From assembly GCF_017744435.1 (NCBI RefSeq), contig NZ_JAGIBG010000008.1, positions 1 to 64,000 of the forward strand: a stretch of DNA of 64,000 bases. Reading direction: 5' to 3'. Shown here piece after piece: positions 1 through 9,039 of the stretch; within the stretch, counting starts at the first letter, position 1, and each line of letters opens with the position of its first letter. Under the pieces are notes generated by a model. The model did not search any database. It was not told the DNA's origin and worked only from the letters and a program-made list of their open reading frames with translations. The stretch is from Pseudomonas sp. GTDB lineage: Bacteria; Pseudomonadota; Gammaproteobacteria; Pseudomonadales; Pseudomonadaceae. Position numbers and translations under genes: made by a program.

Positions 1-102
1 CTGGCCTTTGACCGGGGCCACGAACTCACCGCCGATGAAGTTGCCGTAGCGGCTCTTGAAAGTGACCTTGGCGCCTTCCGTGCCGGGATGTGCATAACGC
101 AT
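1..102 (-). CDS. Aldehyde dehydrogenase, N-terminal 34 residues only (runs off left edge)
   Basis: Only the first 34 codons lie in the window. The start (MRYAHPGTEG) follows an AGGAG ribosome binding site and the stretch continues YGNFIGGEFVAP, the usual N-terminus of ExaC/AldA-type NAD-dependent aldehyde dehydrogenases that oxidise acetaldehyde to acetate. It lies 101 bp downstream of phnX on the same strand. PhnX releases acetaldehyde, so an enzyme consuming it fits the operon. The catalytic Cys and Glu lie outside the window, so function is inferred from the N-terminus and context. Confidence 0.75.
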   Translation of the reverse strand, partial: MRYAHPGTEGAKVTFKSRYGNFIGGEFVAPVKGQ

Positions 103-203
103 GTTGATTCTCCTGGGTGTCTCAGCGGTGCTGAGGGGTCGTTGTTCTTGTGTTGGCCAGGGCAGGGGCTGGCGCAGGGGCAAACCCCCGCCCTGGGCGT
201 CAG

Positions 204-1031
204 TCAGGAGGCTTGCGGGGTTTCCCCCCGGGCCAGGCGCTGGTTGATGTCGTCGATCACGGCGGGCAGGTCGACGATGGTGTCGATCAGGTAGTGCGGG
301 CGAGAAGGCTCGAACAGCTTGACGATGCGCGCACGCTCTTCAGCCAGCTTGTCCGAGGGCAACGCCTTGTAGAGCTGGTAGGGCAGCCCCAGCGCGTTGC
401 CCGAACAGGTCAGGGCCACCGTCCACATGCCCGCCTTGCGGCCTTCGAGGATGCCGGGCCAGGTGTCGTCCACCTTCACGCAGGCCGCGACATCATCGAT
501 GCCCAGGGCGATGACGTTGGCCAGCGCCTGGGAAGGCCAGGGCCGCCCGTTGGGCGTTTCGTCGGTGGCCACGACATGGTCGGCGACGTAGCCGTTCTGC
601 CGGGCCAGCTCGACCACCTTGTCCATCACCACTTTCGGGTAGCCAGAGCAGGAACCGACCTTCATGCCCCGGCGGCGTACCTCGGCGATGGTGTCCAGGG
701 CACCCGGAATCAGCGCCGAATGGACGGCGATTTTTTCGATCTGCAGCGGCATGAAACGGTTGTACAGCGCCGTCACATCGTCGTCGGTCGGCGTGCGGCC
801 AAACACCTTGCGATAACGTTCGGCAATGTCGGGGATGTCGCACAGGGTGCGGATGTGGTCCCACTTGCCCATGCCCATCGGGCCACGGGCTTCCTCCAGC
901 GACACCGTCACGCCGAATTCGGCGAAGGCTTCAACGAAGATCTGGGTTGGTGCGAAAGAGCCGAAATCGACCACGGTGCCGGCCCAGTCCAGGACCACGG
1001 CTTGCAGTTTTGCTGGTTTTTCATAATTCAT
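204..1031 (-). CDS. phnX: Phosphonoacetaldehyde hydrolase (phosphonatase)
   Basis: This 275-residue HAD-superfamily enzyme cleaves the C-P bond of phosphonoacetaldehyde to acetaldehyde and phosphate. The HAD nucleophile is Asp15 in the LDWAGT motif. Lys56 in MGMGKWDHI is the cap-domain lysine that forms the Schiff base with the substrate aldehyde, a hallmark of phosphonatase within the HAD group. A GSCSGYPK motif and an acidic VDDTWPGI motif supply the remaining HAD motifs. Length equals the family norm. It is the third gene of the phnW-transporter-phnX-aldehyde dehydrogenase series and completes release of phosphate from AEP. Confidence 0.95.
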   Translation of the reverse strand: MNYEKPAKLQAVVLDWAGTVVDFGSFAPTQIFVEAFAEFGVTVSLEEARGPMGMGKWDHIRTLCDIPDIAERYRKVFGRTPTDDDVTALYNRFMPLQIEKIAVHSALIPGALDTIAEVRRRGMKVGSCSGYPKVVMDKVVELARQNGYVADHVVATDETPNGRPWPSQALANVIALGIDDVAACVKVDDTWPGILEGRKAGMWTVALTCSGNALGLPYQLYKALPSDKLAEERARIVKLFEPSRPHYLIDTIVDLPAVIDDINQRLARGETPQAS

Positions 1032-1055
1032 GGGCGTTGCTCCAGTGAGTGTTTT

Positions 1056-2396
1056 TCAGGCAGTGGTGCCGAGTGCTGCAGGTTGTACGGGCGTTGCCGC
1101 CGCGGCCGTGTGTTCCACCGTCCGCGGACGGCTGTTCCAGAAGGGCACCAGCATCGCGGCGGCCAGCAGGGCGGTGCCGGTGAACACCACGAACACCGTG
1201 ATGGTGTCGAAATAGCCCGGCAGCAGGCCGCCGAGAACCGCACCGACCGAACCACAGCCGTTGACGAAGCCGGCGGCGGACGCTGCGCCATCCTTGCTGC
1301 CGAAATCGATGGCTGCCGACCCGCTGATCATCGAGTCCGGCCCGTACAGGGTGAGCCCCATCATGAACAGCAGGCCCACCACGACATACAGGCTGCCGCT
1401 CTGCATGGCCGGCACGAACAGCGCCAGGCAAGCCGTCAGCACCACCAGGCTGAGGACGCAAGCGGGGATGCGCCGGGCGCCGAAGTACTTGTCCGAGGCA
1501 ATGCCGATGAGGATGGGCCCAACCAGCCCGGCCAGTTCGAAGGAGGTCGGGACGATGGCCGAGGCCACCTTGCCAATCTCGGGCATGCGCTCATAGATGA
1601 TGGCCGGGCCCCACAGCAGGATGGCGTAGCGGGCGGGCTTGAGCATGAAGTAGGCCAGGCCCAGGAACAGCACGGTGCGGTTCTTCATCACCGTGCGCAG
1701 GCCGGCCCACACGCTGGTGCGGGGCCCTGCCGCCTTGCCGACGGCATCAAGCTCGATCTCCACGGGCGGCAGCCCTACGTCTTCCGGGCGATTGCGCTGC
1801 AACAGGAAGAACAGCAGGGCGACCACCAGCACCACGGCGGCGCTGCTGAAGAACGCGATGCGCCAATCGTGATACGCGTCGTAGGCCCACCAGCCGGCGA
1901 AGGGGGTCGCCACCAGCCCGCCGAACGCGTAGGAGGTACTCCAGTAGCCCAGTACGCGGCCACGTTCACGGGTGCTGAAGAAACTGCCCACGTTCTTGCA
2001 CAGCCCGGACCAGCCGGTGGACTGGGCAAGGCCCTGGATCAGCATGCAGGAGGCAAAGATCGGCAGGGTGGCATAGGTGCCCATGAGCACCGCAGCCAGC
2101 GCAGAGATCAGCAGGCCGCTGAGGACCACGACCCGGGGGCCGAAGCGGTCGGAGAAGTTGCCCCAAAGAAACTGCCCGACGGCATAGGCCGTCAGATAGA
2201 GGGCATCCAGGTTGGCCATCATGGCCTTTTCAAGGACGAAATCCGGGTCTTCGCCAATGCCTAGCTTGGCGACGGAAAACGCCTTGCGGGTGAAGTAGAA
2301 GGCCGCATAGGCCACCCAGGTAATCAGGAAAACTTGAACGCGCCAACGCTGAAGCGATTTCCAGCCAGTCGCGAGAGGGCTTGCATCATGGTTCAT
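1056..2396 (-). CDS. MFS transporter, GlpT/UhpC-like; probable AEP/phosphonate importer
   Basis: A 446-residue protein with about twelve hydrophobic segments. The N-terminal region (WVAYAAFYFTRKAFSVAK) resembles the organophosphate:phosphate antiporter branch of the major facilitator superfamily (GlpT, UhpC), followed by a GNFSDRFGPR loop. Sitting between phnW and phnX with 24 bp to phnX, it is the natural candidate for bringing aminoethylphosphonate or a related phosphonate across the inner membrane. Specificity is inferred from context. The Shine-Dalgarno sequence is weak (GGGATCC), and a strong nested hairpin lies upstream, so expression relative to phnW may be attenuated. Confidence 0.85.
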   Translation of the reverse strand: MNHDASPLATGWKSLQRWRVQVFLITWVAYAAFYFTRKAFSVAKLGIGEDPDFVLEKAMMANLDALYLTAYAVGQFLWGNFSDRFGPRVVVLSGLLISALAAVLMGTYATLPIFASCMLIQGLAQSTGWSGLCKNVGSFFSTRERGRVLGYWSTSYAFGGLVATPFAGWWAYDAYHDWRIAFFSSAAVVLVVALLFFLLQRNRPEDVGLPPVEIELDAVGKAAGPRTSVWAGLRTVMKNRTVLFLGLAYFMLKPARYAILLWGPAIIYERMPEIGKVASAIVPTSFELAGLVGPILIGIASDKYFGARRIPACVLSLVVLTACLALFVPAMQSGSLYVVVGLLFMMGLTLYGPDSMISGSAAIDFGSKDGAASAAGFVNGCGSVGAVLGGLLPGYFDTITVFVVFTGTALLAAAMLVPFWNSRPRTVEHTAAAATPVQPAALGTTA

Positions 2397-2548
2397 GGTG
2401 TGCGGATCCCGTAGTGGGTGCCAGACAGCGCAAGGTCAGGGGTTTTGTTGTTGTTTTCGAGGCTGAACGATGCATCCATGCACACCCCGTCATCAGCTGC
2501 CCGCAAGCGGGCCTCGGCCAGACGTGTGATGGGGTTCCAGGGTGAAGA

Positions 2549-2609
2549 AAAGGTCCTTGCCCAGGGGGGCGATCCACTCGCCCCCCTGCTCGATCTGGCA
2601 AGGACCTTT
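2549..2609 (-). terminator. Nested hairpin with T-rich tail after phnW (terminator or attenuator)
   Basis: A 13-bp perfect stem (AAAGGTCCTTGCC at 2549-2561 paired with 2597-2609) encloses a second 9-bp GC stem (2564-2572 with 2578-2586). Read on the minus strand, the outer stem is followed by TTTTCTTC. It ends the phnW message or partly terminates before the downstream transporter gene. Confidence 0.65.
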
Positions 2610-2620
2610 AACCGGTGCGA

Positions 2621-3787
2621 TCAGGCAGTGGCGTGCTGTATGTCGACATTCATCGCCAGCAGGCTGTCGGCGATGGCGCGCAGCAACTGATGAACGACAG
2701 ATTCGTCGATCTGGCCGATACAGCCGATACGGAAACTTTCAGCGACGGTCAGCTTGCCGGGGTAGATGATGAAATTGCGCGACTTCAGTTCATCGTAGAA
2801 ACGCTTGAACTCGAAGTTCGGATGTTCCGGGCTGAAGAACGTGGTGATGATCGGCGACAACCAGCGGTCTTCGAGCAGCGTCCTGAAACCCAGGTTGCGC
2901 ATGCCGGCCACCAGCACATCGCGGTTGCGGGTATAGCGCGCCAACCGCCCGTGCACGCCACCTTCTGCGTCGTGTTGCTCCAGTGCCTTGTGGAAGGCCA
3001 CCACGCTGTGGGTCGGAGGGGTGAAGCGCCACTGGCCGGTCTTCTCCATGTAGGCCCATTGCTCGTACAGGTCGAGGCTCAGTGAATTGGCGCGGCCTTT
3101 GGCGGCTTCCAGGAGGGTGCGGCGAATGATGACGAAGCCGAACCCCGGAATACCCTCGATGCATTTGTTGGCGGACGACACCACCACGTCGAACGGAATG
3201 TCCTGGACGGTCAGCGGTACCGCGCCGAACGAGCTCATCGCATCGATGATCAGGCTCTTGCCATGGGCCTTCACCACGTTGGCGATTTCACGCAGCGGGT
3301 TGAGGATGCCCGAACTGGTTTCGCAGTGAACCAGAAACACGTTGCTGACGTCGGGGTTGGCCTTGAGCAGGGCGTCCACTTCCTCAGGCTGGGGCGGCAG
3401 GTAGTCGCCCTTGTCCAGGGTGATGAAGGCGCGGCCCAGGTACTCCAGGGTCTTGGTGGCGCGCTGGCCGTAGGCACCGTTCATCAGCACCAGTGCCTTG
3501 CCATCGCGGGGGATGGCGGTGGCCAGCGCCGCTTCGACCGAGTAGCTGCCGCTGCCTTGCAGCGGCACGCAGGCGAAGCTGTCATCCGTTACCCCGGCCA
3601 TGGCCAGCAGGTGCTTGCGAACATCCGCGGTTACTTCGTTGAAGGCCTTGTCCCATGAACCCCAGTCGCGGAGCATGGCTTCTTTGGTGGCCTTGGAGGT
3701 GGTCAATGGCCCTGGGGTCAACAGGTAAGGTTCGCCCAGTGCAGGGGCGGCCAGCGCTTGAGGAACGGGAAACTCGGCTTTGGTCAT
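2621..3787 (-). CDS. phnW: 2-Aminoethylphosphonate:pyruvate transaminase
   Basis: A 388-residue class V PLP aminotransferase that converts AEP plus pyruvate to phosphonoacetaldehyde plus alanine, the first step of the phosphonatase pathway. The N-terminus [11 protein letters not shown] and the PLP-binding Lys208 in [12 protein letters not shown] are typical of PhnW. The ATG follows a GGAGAAG ribosome site. It is the promoter-proximal gene of the left-running block, and an operator-like palindrome lies 68-87 bp upstream of its start. The same 20-bp sequence precedes the divergent oxidase/LysR pair, suggesting shared control. Confidence 0.95.
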   Translation of the reverse strand: MTKAEFPVPQALAAPALGEPYLLTPGPLTTSKATKEAMLRDWGSWDKAFNEVTADVRKHLLAMAGVTDDSFACVPLQGSGSYSVEAALATAIPRDGKALVLMNGAYGQRATKTLEYLGRAFITLDKGDYLPPQPEEVDALLKANPDVSNVFLVHCETSSGILNPLREIANVVKAHGKSLIIDAMSSFGAVPLTVQDIPFDVVVSSANKCIEGIPGFGFVIIRRTLLEAAKGRANSLSLDLYEQWAYMEKTGQWRFTPPTHSVVAFHKALEQHDAEGGVHGRLARYTRNRDVLVAGMRNLGFRTLLEDRWLSPIITTFFSPEHPNFEFKRFYDELKSRNFIIYPGKLTVAESFRIGCIGQIDESVVHQLLRAIADSLLAMNVDIQHATA

Positions 3788-3854
3788 GATCTTCTCCGGC
3801 GGTCTTGTTTTTGTGGGGAGTGATGCATGGCGTGATCAAACCATTCGCGAAAAA

Positions 3855-3874
3855 ATAAATAAAATCGATTTATC
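3855..3874. promoter_or_regulatory. Operator-like 20-bp repeat, copy 1 (upstream of phnW)
   Basis: An AT-rich 20-bp sequence with a perfect AAATCGATTT core embedded in a T-N11-A LysR-type motif (TAAAATCGATTTA). It is identical over 20 bases to 5388-5407. Probable binding site of the LysR protein encoded at 5446. Confidence 0.7.
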
Positions 3875-3914
3875 ACATTTCACAAATAAGCCGAGCTTAT
3901 GAGTTGATGCAAGC

Positions 3915-5306
3915 TCATGCCTTGTCCGCCTTGCCGGCTGCGGCAGCGAACCTGGCCAGGTGAACATCCAGCCGGCGAGGGCGCCGGTTGAGGTCCTCGG
4001 CATGCTCTTTGCGGCGAATGGCATTGCGCACCATCAATGAGCCCAGATAGCGGATGGGTTCCGGTGGGAAATGCCCGAGCGGGCCGTCGAGCAGCGGCGA
4101 ACGTGTCCACGGGTTGTCCAGCCCCAGCACCAGCGATGACAAAATCTGACCGCCCATGTGGCAGGGGCCCACGCCACTTCCGGAATAACCGACGCCATAG
4201 AAGATATTGCCCCTGGCGCCCATGCGGCCGAAGAACGGCAAGCCGGTGACCGAGCGATCCGAAGGGCCGTTCCAGGTCGCCGCGATATCGACGCCGGTAA
4301 ATGCCGGGAAGAACTTTTCCAACGCCCCACGCAGCAGGTTGGCATAGGGTGATGGCTGGTCGAACACCGGCAGCATGCGCCCGCCGAAGGCGAAGGTATT
4401 GCCGCCTTTGCCCAGCATGATTCGCCCGTCAGGGGTGTTGTGGTAGTAGTGGACGAAGATGCGCGAGTCGAGCACCGTCACGCCGCTGGTCAGGCCGATG
4501 CGCTCCAGCAGGTCCGGCCGGGGTTCGGTAATGATCATGTCGCTCGAGACAATGGCCACCGAACGCGAAAACTGTGGGAAGGCCCGGGCCATCCAGGCAT
4601 TGATCGCCAGCACCACGTTGGCGCAAGTGACCTTGCCATGGGGGGTGATGACCGAGGTTGGCAGGCCTTCGTCCAGGCCGACCATGGGCGTGCCTTCATG
4701 GATACGCACGCCCAGCCCCAGTGCGACGCGGCGCAGGCCACGGACCAGTTTGGCCGGTTGCACGCTGGCTGCGGCGGGCGAGTACCAGCCTTCAAGGTGC
4801 TGGGCCGAGCCCGCCATCCGTTGCACGTCGGCGAGCGCGCGCTTGGTGAAGGTGTTGATGCCATGGCGCTCCAGCGCGGCGACCACCGCGTCGGTGGAGC
4901 CGACCTGCGCCTGGCTGGTCGAGGTGTACAGCGTGCCGTCGAGACGGTAGTCGGCATCCACACCGTACTTTTTGCAGAAGTCGCCTATTGCGTAGATGCT
5001 CTGCTCCGACGCCTTGACCAGGCGCACCGCCTCTTCGAGCCCGAACAAGCGCTCCAGGGTAAAGAACTTCGCCGACCAGGACAGCGCACAACCGCCATTG
5101 CGCCCACTGGCCCCCGCGCCGCAGATGTCCGCTTCGACGATGAGCACATCGAGTTCGGGGTTCTGTTCCTTGAGCATGATGGCGGTCCACAGGCCGGTGT
5201 AGCCGCCACCGACGATGCAGACATCGGCGCGGGTGTCCTGGCGCAGCGGCGGGCAGGGTTCGTCGGGCTGGTTCTTCAGGGCTTGCTCGAGCCAGAAAGG
5301 TCGCAT
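3915..5306 (-). CDS. FAD-dependent amine oxidase (DAO family), probably acting on N-substituted aminophosphonates
   Basis: A 463-residue DAO-family flavoprotein. The FAD-binding GGGYTGLW motif lies near residue 33, after a leader that begins MRPFWLEQ. I chose this ATG over one 21 codons upstream because GGAGA lies just before it. A GASGRNGG motif follows, as in glycine/sarcosine oxidase relatives. It lies 127 bp upstream of phnW on the same strand and shares its operator sequence. FAD oxidases of this kind in AEP clusters (the PbfC type) oxidise N-methyl-AEP to phosphonoacetaldehyde, giving a second entry to PhnX. That role here is inferred from context. Alternatives are another secondary-amine or gamma-glutamyl-putrescine oxidase. 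Confidence 0.7.
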   Translation of the reverse strand: MRPFWLEQALKNQPDEPCPPLRQDTRADVCIVGGGYTGLWTAIMLKEQNPELDVLIVEADICGAGASGRNGGCALSWSAKFFTLERLFGLEEAVRLVKASEQSIYAIGDFCKKYGVDADYRLDGTLYTSTSQAQVGSTDAVVAALERHGINTFTKRALADVQRMAGSAQHLEGWYSPAAASVQPAKLVRGLRRVALGLGVRIHEGTPMVGLDEGLPTSVITPHGKVTCANVVLAINAWMARAFPQFSRSVAIVSSDMIITEPRPDLLERIGLTSGVTVLDSRIFVHYYHNTPDGRIMLGKGGNTFAFGGRMLPVFDQPSPYANLLRGALEKFFPAFTGVDIAATWNGPSDRSVTGLPFFGRMGARGNIFYGVGYSGSGVGPCHMGGQILSSLVLGLDNPWTRSPLLDGPLGHFPPEPIRYLGSLMVRNAIRRKEHAEDLNRRPRRLDVHLARFAAAAGKADKA

Positions 5307-5387
5307 CGTGTCTCTCCAGAAAGGGGGGCAGAGCAGGGCAGCGGTGAAGGCGCGCCTTGCGAAAAGCATCCTTGCAGTGCACTGTCC

Positions 5388-5407
5388 ATAAATAAAATCG
5401 ATTTATC
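5388..5407. promoter_or_regulatory. Operator-like 20-bp repeat, copy 2 (oxidase/LysR divergent promoter)
   Basis: Exact copy of the 20-bp sequence at 3855-3874, containing T-N11-A and the AAATCGATTT palindrome. It lies 82 bp upstream of the oxidase start and 39 bp upstream of the LysR start, where an activator/autorepressor would bind. Confidence 0.7.
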
Positions 5408-5445
5408 GTATGCAGGCATAGGGCAGGGCTATAGAAGGCGGCGCC

Positions 5446-6327
5446 ATGACAATCTCACACACCCAACTCAAGGCATTTCATGCCGTCGCCGTGAATGGCG
5501 GCTTCACGCGTGCGGCAGAGCAGCTGTGCCTTTCGCAACCCTCGGTGTCCGACCAGGTGCGCAAGCTCGAGGATTACTACGGGGTCCTGTTGTTTCTGCG
5601 CGAAAAGCGTCAGGTGCGCCTGACCGAGGTGGGGGAGCGCCTGTTCGGCCTGACCCAACGCCTGTTCGATATCAGCGTCGATGCCCATGACATGCTGATG
5701 GACTACCGCACGCTGTCCACCGGGGCACTGAACCTGGCGGTGGACGCGCCGGTGCACGTGTTGCCCTATGTCGCCCGCTTCTGCGCCCGCTACCCCGGGG
5801 TCGACGTGAAGATCGAGACCGGCAATACCGATGAGGTGCTGGAGCGGCTGTTCGGCTACAAGACCGACATTGCCCTGCTGGGGCGCAGCATCGAAGACGA
5901 ACGCTTGCTGACCTTGCCGATTCGCAGCGACCCGATGCTCGCGTTCGTCGCCCATGACCACCCCTGGGCACACCGCACGTCCGTGTGCCTCGCCGACCTG
6001 GCCGAGGCACCGATGGTGCTGCGCGAAGAAGGGTCGGTGACACGGTTGTCCCTGGAGCAGGAGATGGCAGCGGCCGGGTTGCGCATTCGCAAGGTCATCG
6101 AGGTCGAGGGGCGTGAAGCGGCGCGCGAGGCCGTGGCGATCGGCATGGGGGTGGGCGTCGTGTCCGCCGCCGAACTGGGCTCGGACTCGCGCATCCGCGG
6201 CCTGCCGATCGACGACAGCCAGCACCGCTTTACCGAGACCCTGGTGTGCCTGCGTGCGCAGAGTTCACGGCGCATCCTCACGACGTTCTTCGACATGGTC
6301 CGGGAGCAGCTAAGACAAGGGGCCTGA
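5446..6327 (+). CDS. LysR-family regulator of the AEP genes
   Basis: A 293-residue LysR protein: winged HTH at residues 1-65 (FTRAAEQLCLSQPSVSDQVRKLE) and a periplasmic-binding-like effector domain from about 90. It is transcribed divergently from the oxidase and the phosphonate genes, and a LysR-type T-N11-A site lies between them and again before phnW. It is therefore the likely AEP-responsive activator, analogous to AepR/PhnR regulators. The effector could be AEP or an intermediate; this is inferred, not visible in the sequence. Confidence 0.85.
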   Translation: MTISHTQLKAFHAVAVNGGFTRAAEQLCLSQPSVSDQVRKLEDYYGVLLFLREKRQVRLTEVGERLFGLTQRLFDISVDAHDMLMDYRTLSTGALNLAVDAPVHVLPYVARFCARYPGVDVKIETGNTDEVLERLFGYKTDIALLGRSIEDERLLTLPIRSDPMLAFVAHDHPWAHRTSVCLADLAEAPMVLREEGSVTRLSLEQEMAAAGLRIRKVIEVEGREAAREAVAIGMGVGVVSAAELGSDSRIRGLPIDDSQHRFTETLVCLRAQSSRRILTTFFDMVREQLRQGA

Positions 6328-6427
6328 TCGACCCCACCCATTCGGGTTATGGCCCCGTGGGCAAATCCCCCGGATAGTGGCTCCATCCGCTCAGCCGAGC
6401 CGATCCTGATCACACGATGGAGTTGCT

Positions 6428-7531
6428 ATGCGCAAGGCATTGAAGGTGATTTCCAGTCTGTTGCTGTGTTGTACCGCCACGGCCGCTCTGGCCACCGAGG
6501 CAGACACCAGCAACACGCTCAGGTTGTACAACTGGACCGACTACATCGGCGAAAACACCCTCGCCGATTTCGAGAAGCAGACCGGCATCAAGGTGATCTA
6601 CGACACCTTTGACGGCTACGAGACGGTCCAGACCAAACTGCTCACCGGCCGCTCCGGTTACGACCTGGTGATGCTCAATGGCTCCCTGGTGCCACCGCTG
6701 ATCAAGGCCGGGGTGTTCCAGCCGCTGGACAAGTCCAAGCTGCCCAGCTGGGCCAACCTCGACCCGCAAGTGGTGCAGAGCCTGCAAGCCTTCGACCCCG
6801 GCATGCGCTACTCGGCGCCCTATACCTGGGGCAGCTCCGGCATTACCTACAACGTCGACAAGATCAAGCAGCGCATGCCCGACGCACCGATCGGCTCGCT
6901 GGCCATGCTGTTCGACCCGAAGATCGTCTCGCGCTTCGCCGACTGCGGCGTGACCGTGATGGATGCGCCCAGCGAAGTCATCCCGCTGGCCCTCAAGTAC
7001 CTCGGCAAGGACCCGCAGAGCGCCAAGCCGGCCGACCTCAAGGCCGCCCAGGACGTGCTCATGGGCATCCGCCCCTACATCAAGAAGTTCGACTCGGTGA
7101 ACTACCTCACCAGCCTGCCCAACGGCGACGTGTGCATGGCCCTGACCTGGTCCGGCGACTACGCCACCGCCCAGGCCCGCGCGGTGGAGGCGAAGAAGGA
7201 CATCAACCTGGCGTTCTTCATTCCCAAGGAAGGCTCGCTGATCTGGTTCGACAGCCTCTACCTGCCCAACGATGCCCCCCACGTGGCCAACGCCCACCGC
7301 TTCATCGAATACCTGTTGCAACCCAAGACCATGGCCGACGTGACCAACTACATCCACTACGCCAACAGCAACGCCGCCGCCACGCCGCTGGTGCAGGCCG
7401 ATATCCGCAACGACCCGGCCATCTACCCCGACGAGCCGACCCGCGAGCGGCTGTTCACCCAGAAGTCCCAGGACCCCCAGGCCATGCGCGCCATCACCCG
7501 GGTCTGGAGCACGGTCAAGACCGGCATCTGA
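6428..7531 (+). CDS. Periplasmic polyamine-type binding protein (PotF/SpuD family)
   Basis: A 367-residue exported solute-binding protein. A signal peptide covers residues 1-22 (basic start, hydrophobic stretch, cut after AALA). The mature start LRLYNWTDYIGENTLADFE and later YDLVMLNGS are PotF/SpuD/SpuE signatures for putrescine or spermidine binding. ABC ATPase and permease genes are not adjacent, which is odd, so it must use permeases encoded elsewhere or serve in sensing. A SpuC-like transaminase follows 36 bp downstream, matching the P. aeruginosa spu arrangement of polyamine binding plus catabolism. Confidence 0.85.
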   Translation: MRKALKVISSLLLCCTATAALATEADTSNTLRLYNWTDYIGENTLADFEKQTGIKVIYDTFDGYETVQTKLLTGRSGYDLVMLNGSLVPPLIKAGVFQPLDKSKLPSWANLDPQVVQSLQAFDPGMRYSAPYTWGSSGITYNVDKIKQRMPDAPIGSLAMLFDPKIVSRFADCGVTVMDAPSEVIPLALKYLGKDPQSAKPADLKAAQDVLMGIRPYIKKFDSVNYLTSLPNGDVCMALTWSGDYATAQARAVEAKKDINLAFFIPKEGSLIWFDSLYLPNDAPHVANAHRFIEYLLQPKTMADVTNYIHYANSNAAATPLVQADIRNDPAIYPDEPTRERLFTQKSQDPQAMRAITRVWSTVKTGI

Positions 7532-7567
7532 CACCTTTCACCGTACCGATCTGACAAGGAATTGCTT

Positions 7568-8986
7568 ATGGCTACCCCGACTCGCCCATTGGCCGCCACC
7601 GCGCACAACGACCAGCTGGTGAAAGCCGACAAAGCCCACTACATGCACGGCTACCACATGTTCGACGAGCACGCCGAGCAGGGCGCGCTGAACATCCAGG
7701 CCGGTGATGGCGCCTACATCCACGACACCCAGGGCAACCGCTTCCTCGACGCCGTCGGCGGCATGTGGTGCACCAACATCGGCCTGGGCCGCGAGGAAAT
7801 GGCCCTGGCCATCGCCGACCAGGTGCGCCAGCTGGCCTATTCCAACCCGTTCTCGGACATGGCCAACCCGAAAGCCATCGAACTGTGCCAGAAGCTCGCC
7901 AGCCTGGCGCCGGGCGACTTGGACCACGTGTTCCTCACCACCGGCGGCTCCACCGCCGTGGACACCGCCTACCGGCTGATCCAGTACTACCAGAACTGCC
8001 GCGGCAAACCGCACAAGAAGCATGTGATCGCCCGCTACAACGCCTACCACGGCTCGACCTGCCTGACCATGTCGATCGGCAACAAGGCCGCCGACCGGGT
8101 GCCGGAGTTCGACTACGCCCACGAACTGATCCACCACGTCTCCAACCCCAACTTCTACCGGGCCGGCGACGAAATGGACGAGGCCGAGTTCCTCGACTTC
8201 CTGGTGGCCGAGTTCGAGGACAAGATCCTCTCCCTGGGCGCAGACAACGTCGCCGCCTTCTTCGCCGAGCCGATCATGGGTTCGGGCGGGGTGATCATCC
8301 CGCCCAAGGGCTACTTCCAGCGCATGTGGCAGGTGTGCCAGACCTACGACATTCTCTTCGTCGCCGACGAAGTGGTCACCTCGTTCGGCCGCCTGGGCAC
8401 CTTCTTCGCCTCCGAAGCGCTGTTCGGCGTCACCCCGGACATCATCACCACCGCCAAGGGCCTGACCTCGGCCTACCTGCCACTGGGTGCGTGCATTTTC
8501 TCCGAACGCATCTGGAAAGTGATCGCCGAACCGGGCAAGGGCCGCTGCTTCACCCACGGCTTCACCTACAGCGGGCACCCGGTGTGCTGCGTGGCGGCAC
8601 TGAAGAACATCGAGATCATCGAGCGGGAAAACCTGCTGGCCCACGTCAACGATGTCGGCAGCTACCTGGAGCAGCGCCTGCAGACCTTGGCTGCACTGCC
8701 GCTGGTTGGCCAGGTGCGCTGCATGAAGCTGATGGCCTGTGTCGAGTTCGTCGCCAACAAGCAGACCAAGGCGCTGTTCCCGGACGCGGTGAACATCGGC
8801 GAGCGCATCCATGTGCGGGCCCAGGCCAAGGGGTTGCTGGTGCGTCCGATCATGCACCTGAACGTGATGTCGCCGCCGCTGATCATCACCCACGCCCAGG
8901 TGGACGAGATCGTCGACACCCTGCGCAGCTGCATTCTCGAGGCGGCGCAGGAACTGACCGAGCAGGGCCTGTATCACGGCCAATGA
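7568..8986 (+). CDS. Class III aminotransferase, SpuC-like (putrescine/polyamine:pyruvate type)
   Basis: A 472-residue omega-aminotransferase. The PLP lysine is Lys297 in TTAKGLTSAYLP and the FVADEVVTSFGR motif carries the cofactor-contacting Asp. I chose the ATG two codons after a possible TTG because AAGGA sits correctly before it. The family moves a terminal amino group from diamines such as putrescine or cadaverine to pyruvate, and the upstream PotF-like gene supports a polyamine substrate. Other omega-amino acids or amines remain possible. It may form one transcript with the genes on both sides. Confidence 0.85.
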   Translation: MATPTRPLAATAHNDQLVKADKAHYMHGYHMFDEHAEQGALNIQAGDGAYIHDTQGNRFLDAVGGMWCTNIGLGREEMALAIADQVRQLAYSNPFSDMANPKAIELCQKLASLAPGDLDHVFLTTGGSTAVDTAYRLIQYYQNCRGKPHKKHVIARYNAYHGSTCLTMSIGNKAADRVPEFDYAHELIHHVSNPNFYRAGDEMDEAEFLDFLVAEFEDKILSLGADNVAAFFAEPIMGSGGVIIPPKGYFQRMWQVCQTYDILFVADEVVTSFGRLGTFFASEALFGVTPDIITTAKGLTSAYLPLGACIFSERIWKVIAEPGKGRCFTHGFTYSGHPVCCVAALKNIEIIERENLLAHVNDVGSYLEQRLQTLAALPLVGQVRCMKLMACVEFVANKQTKALFPDAVNIGERIHVRAQAKGLLVRPIMHLNVMSPPLIITHAQVDEIVDTLRSCILEAAQELTEQGLYHGQ

Positions 8987-9039
8987 TCGACCTGCAGCCA
9001 AAGATGCGCGCGCGTGCCCCGGCCGGTAGACTGCGGGGC

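Noticed and set aside
150..2264. 704-codon open frame on the plus strand
   Set aside because: It runs antisense through phnX and the transporter gene, which have intact families. High GC makes long shadow frames common.
7765..9039. N-terminal extension of the LuxR gene by over 400 codons
   Set aside because: The extension is out of frame with the real transaminase and is a shadow; only the part from 9040 (or 8983) has regulator features.
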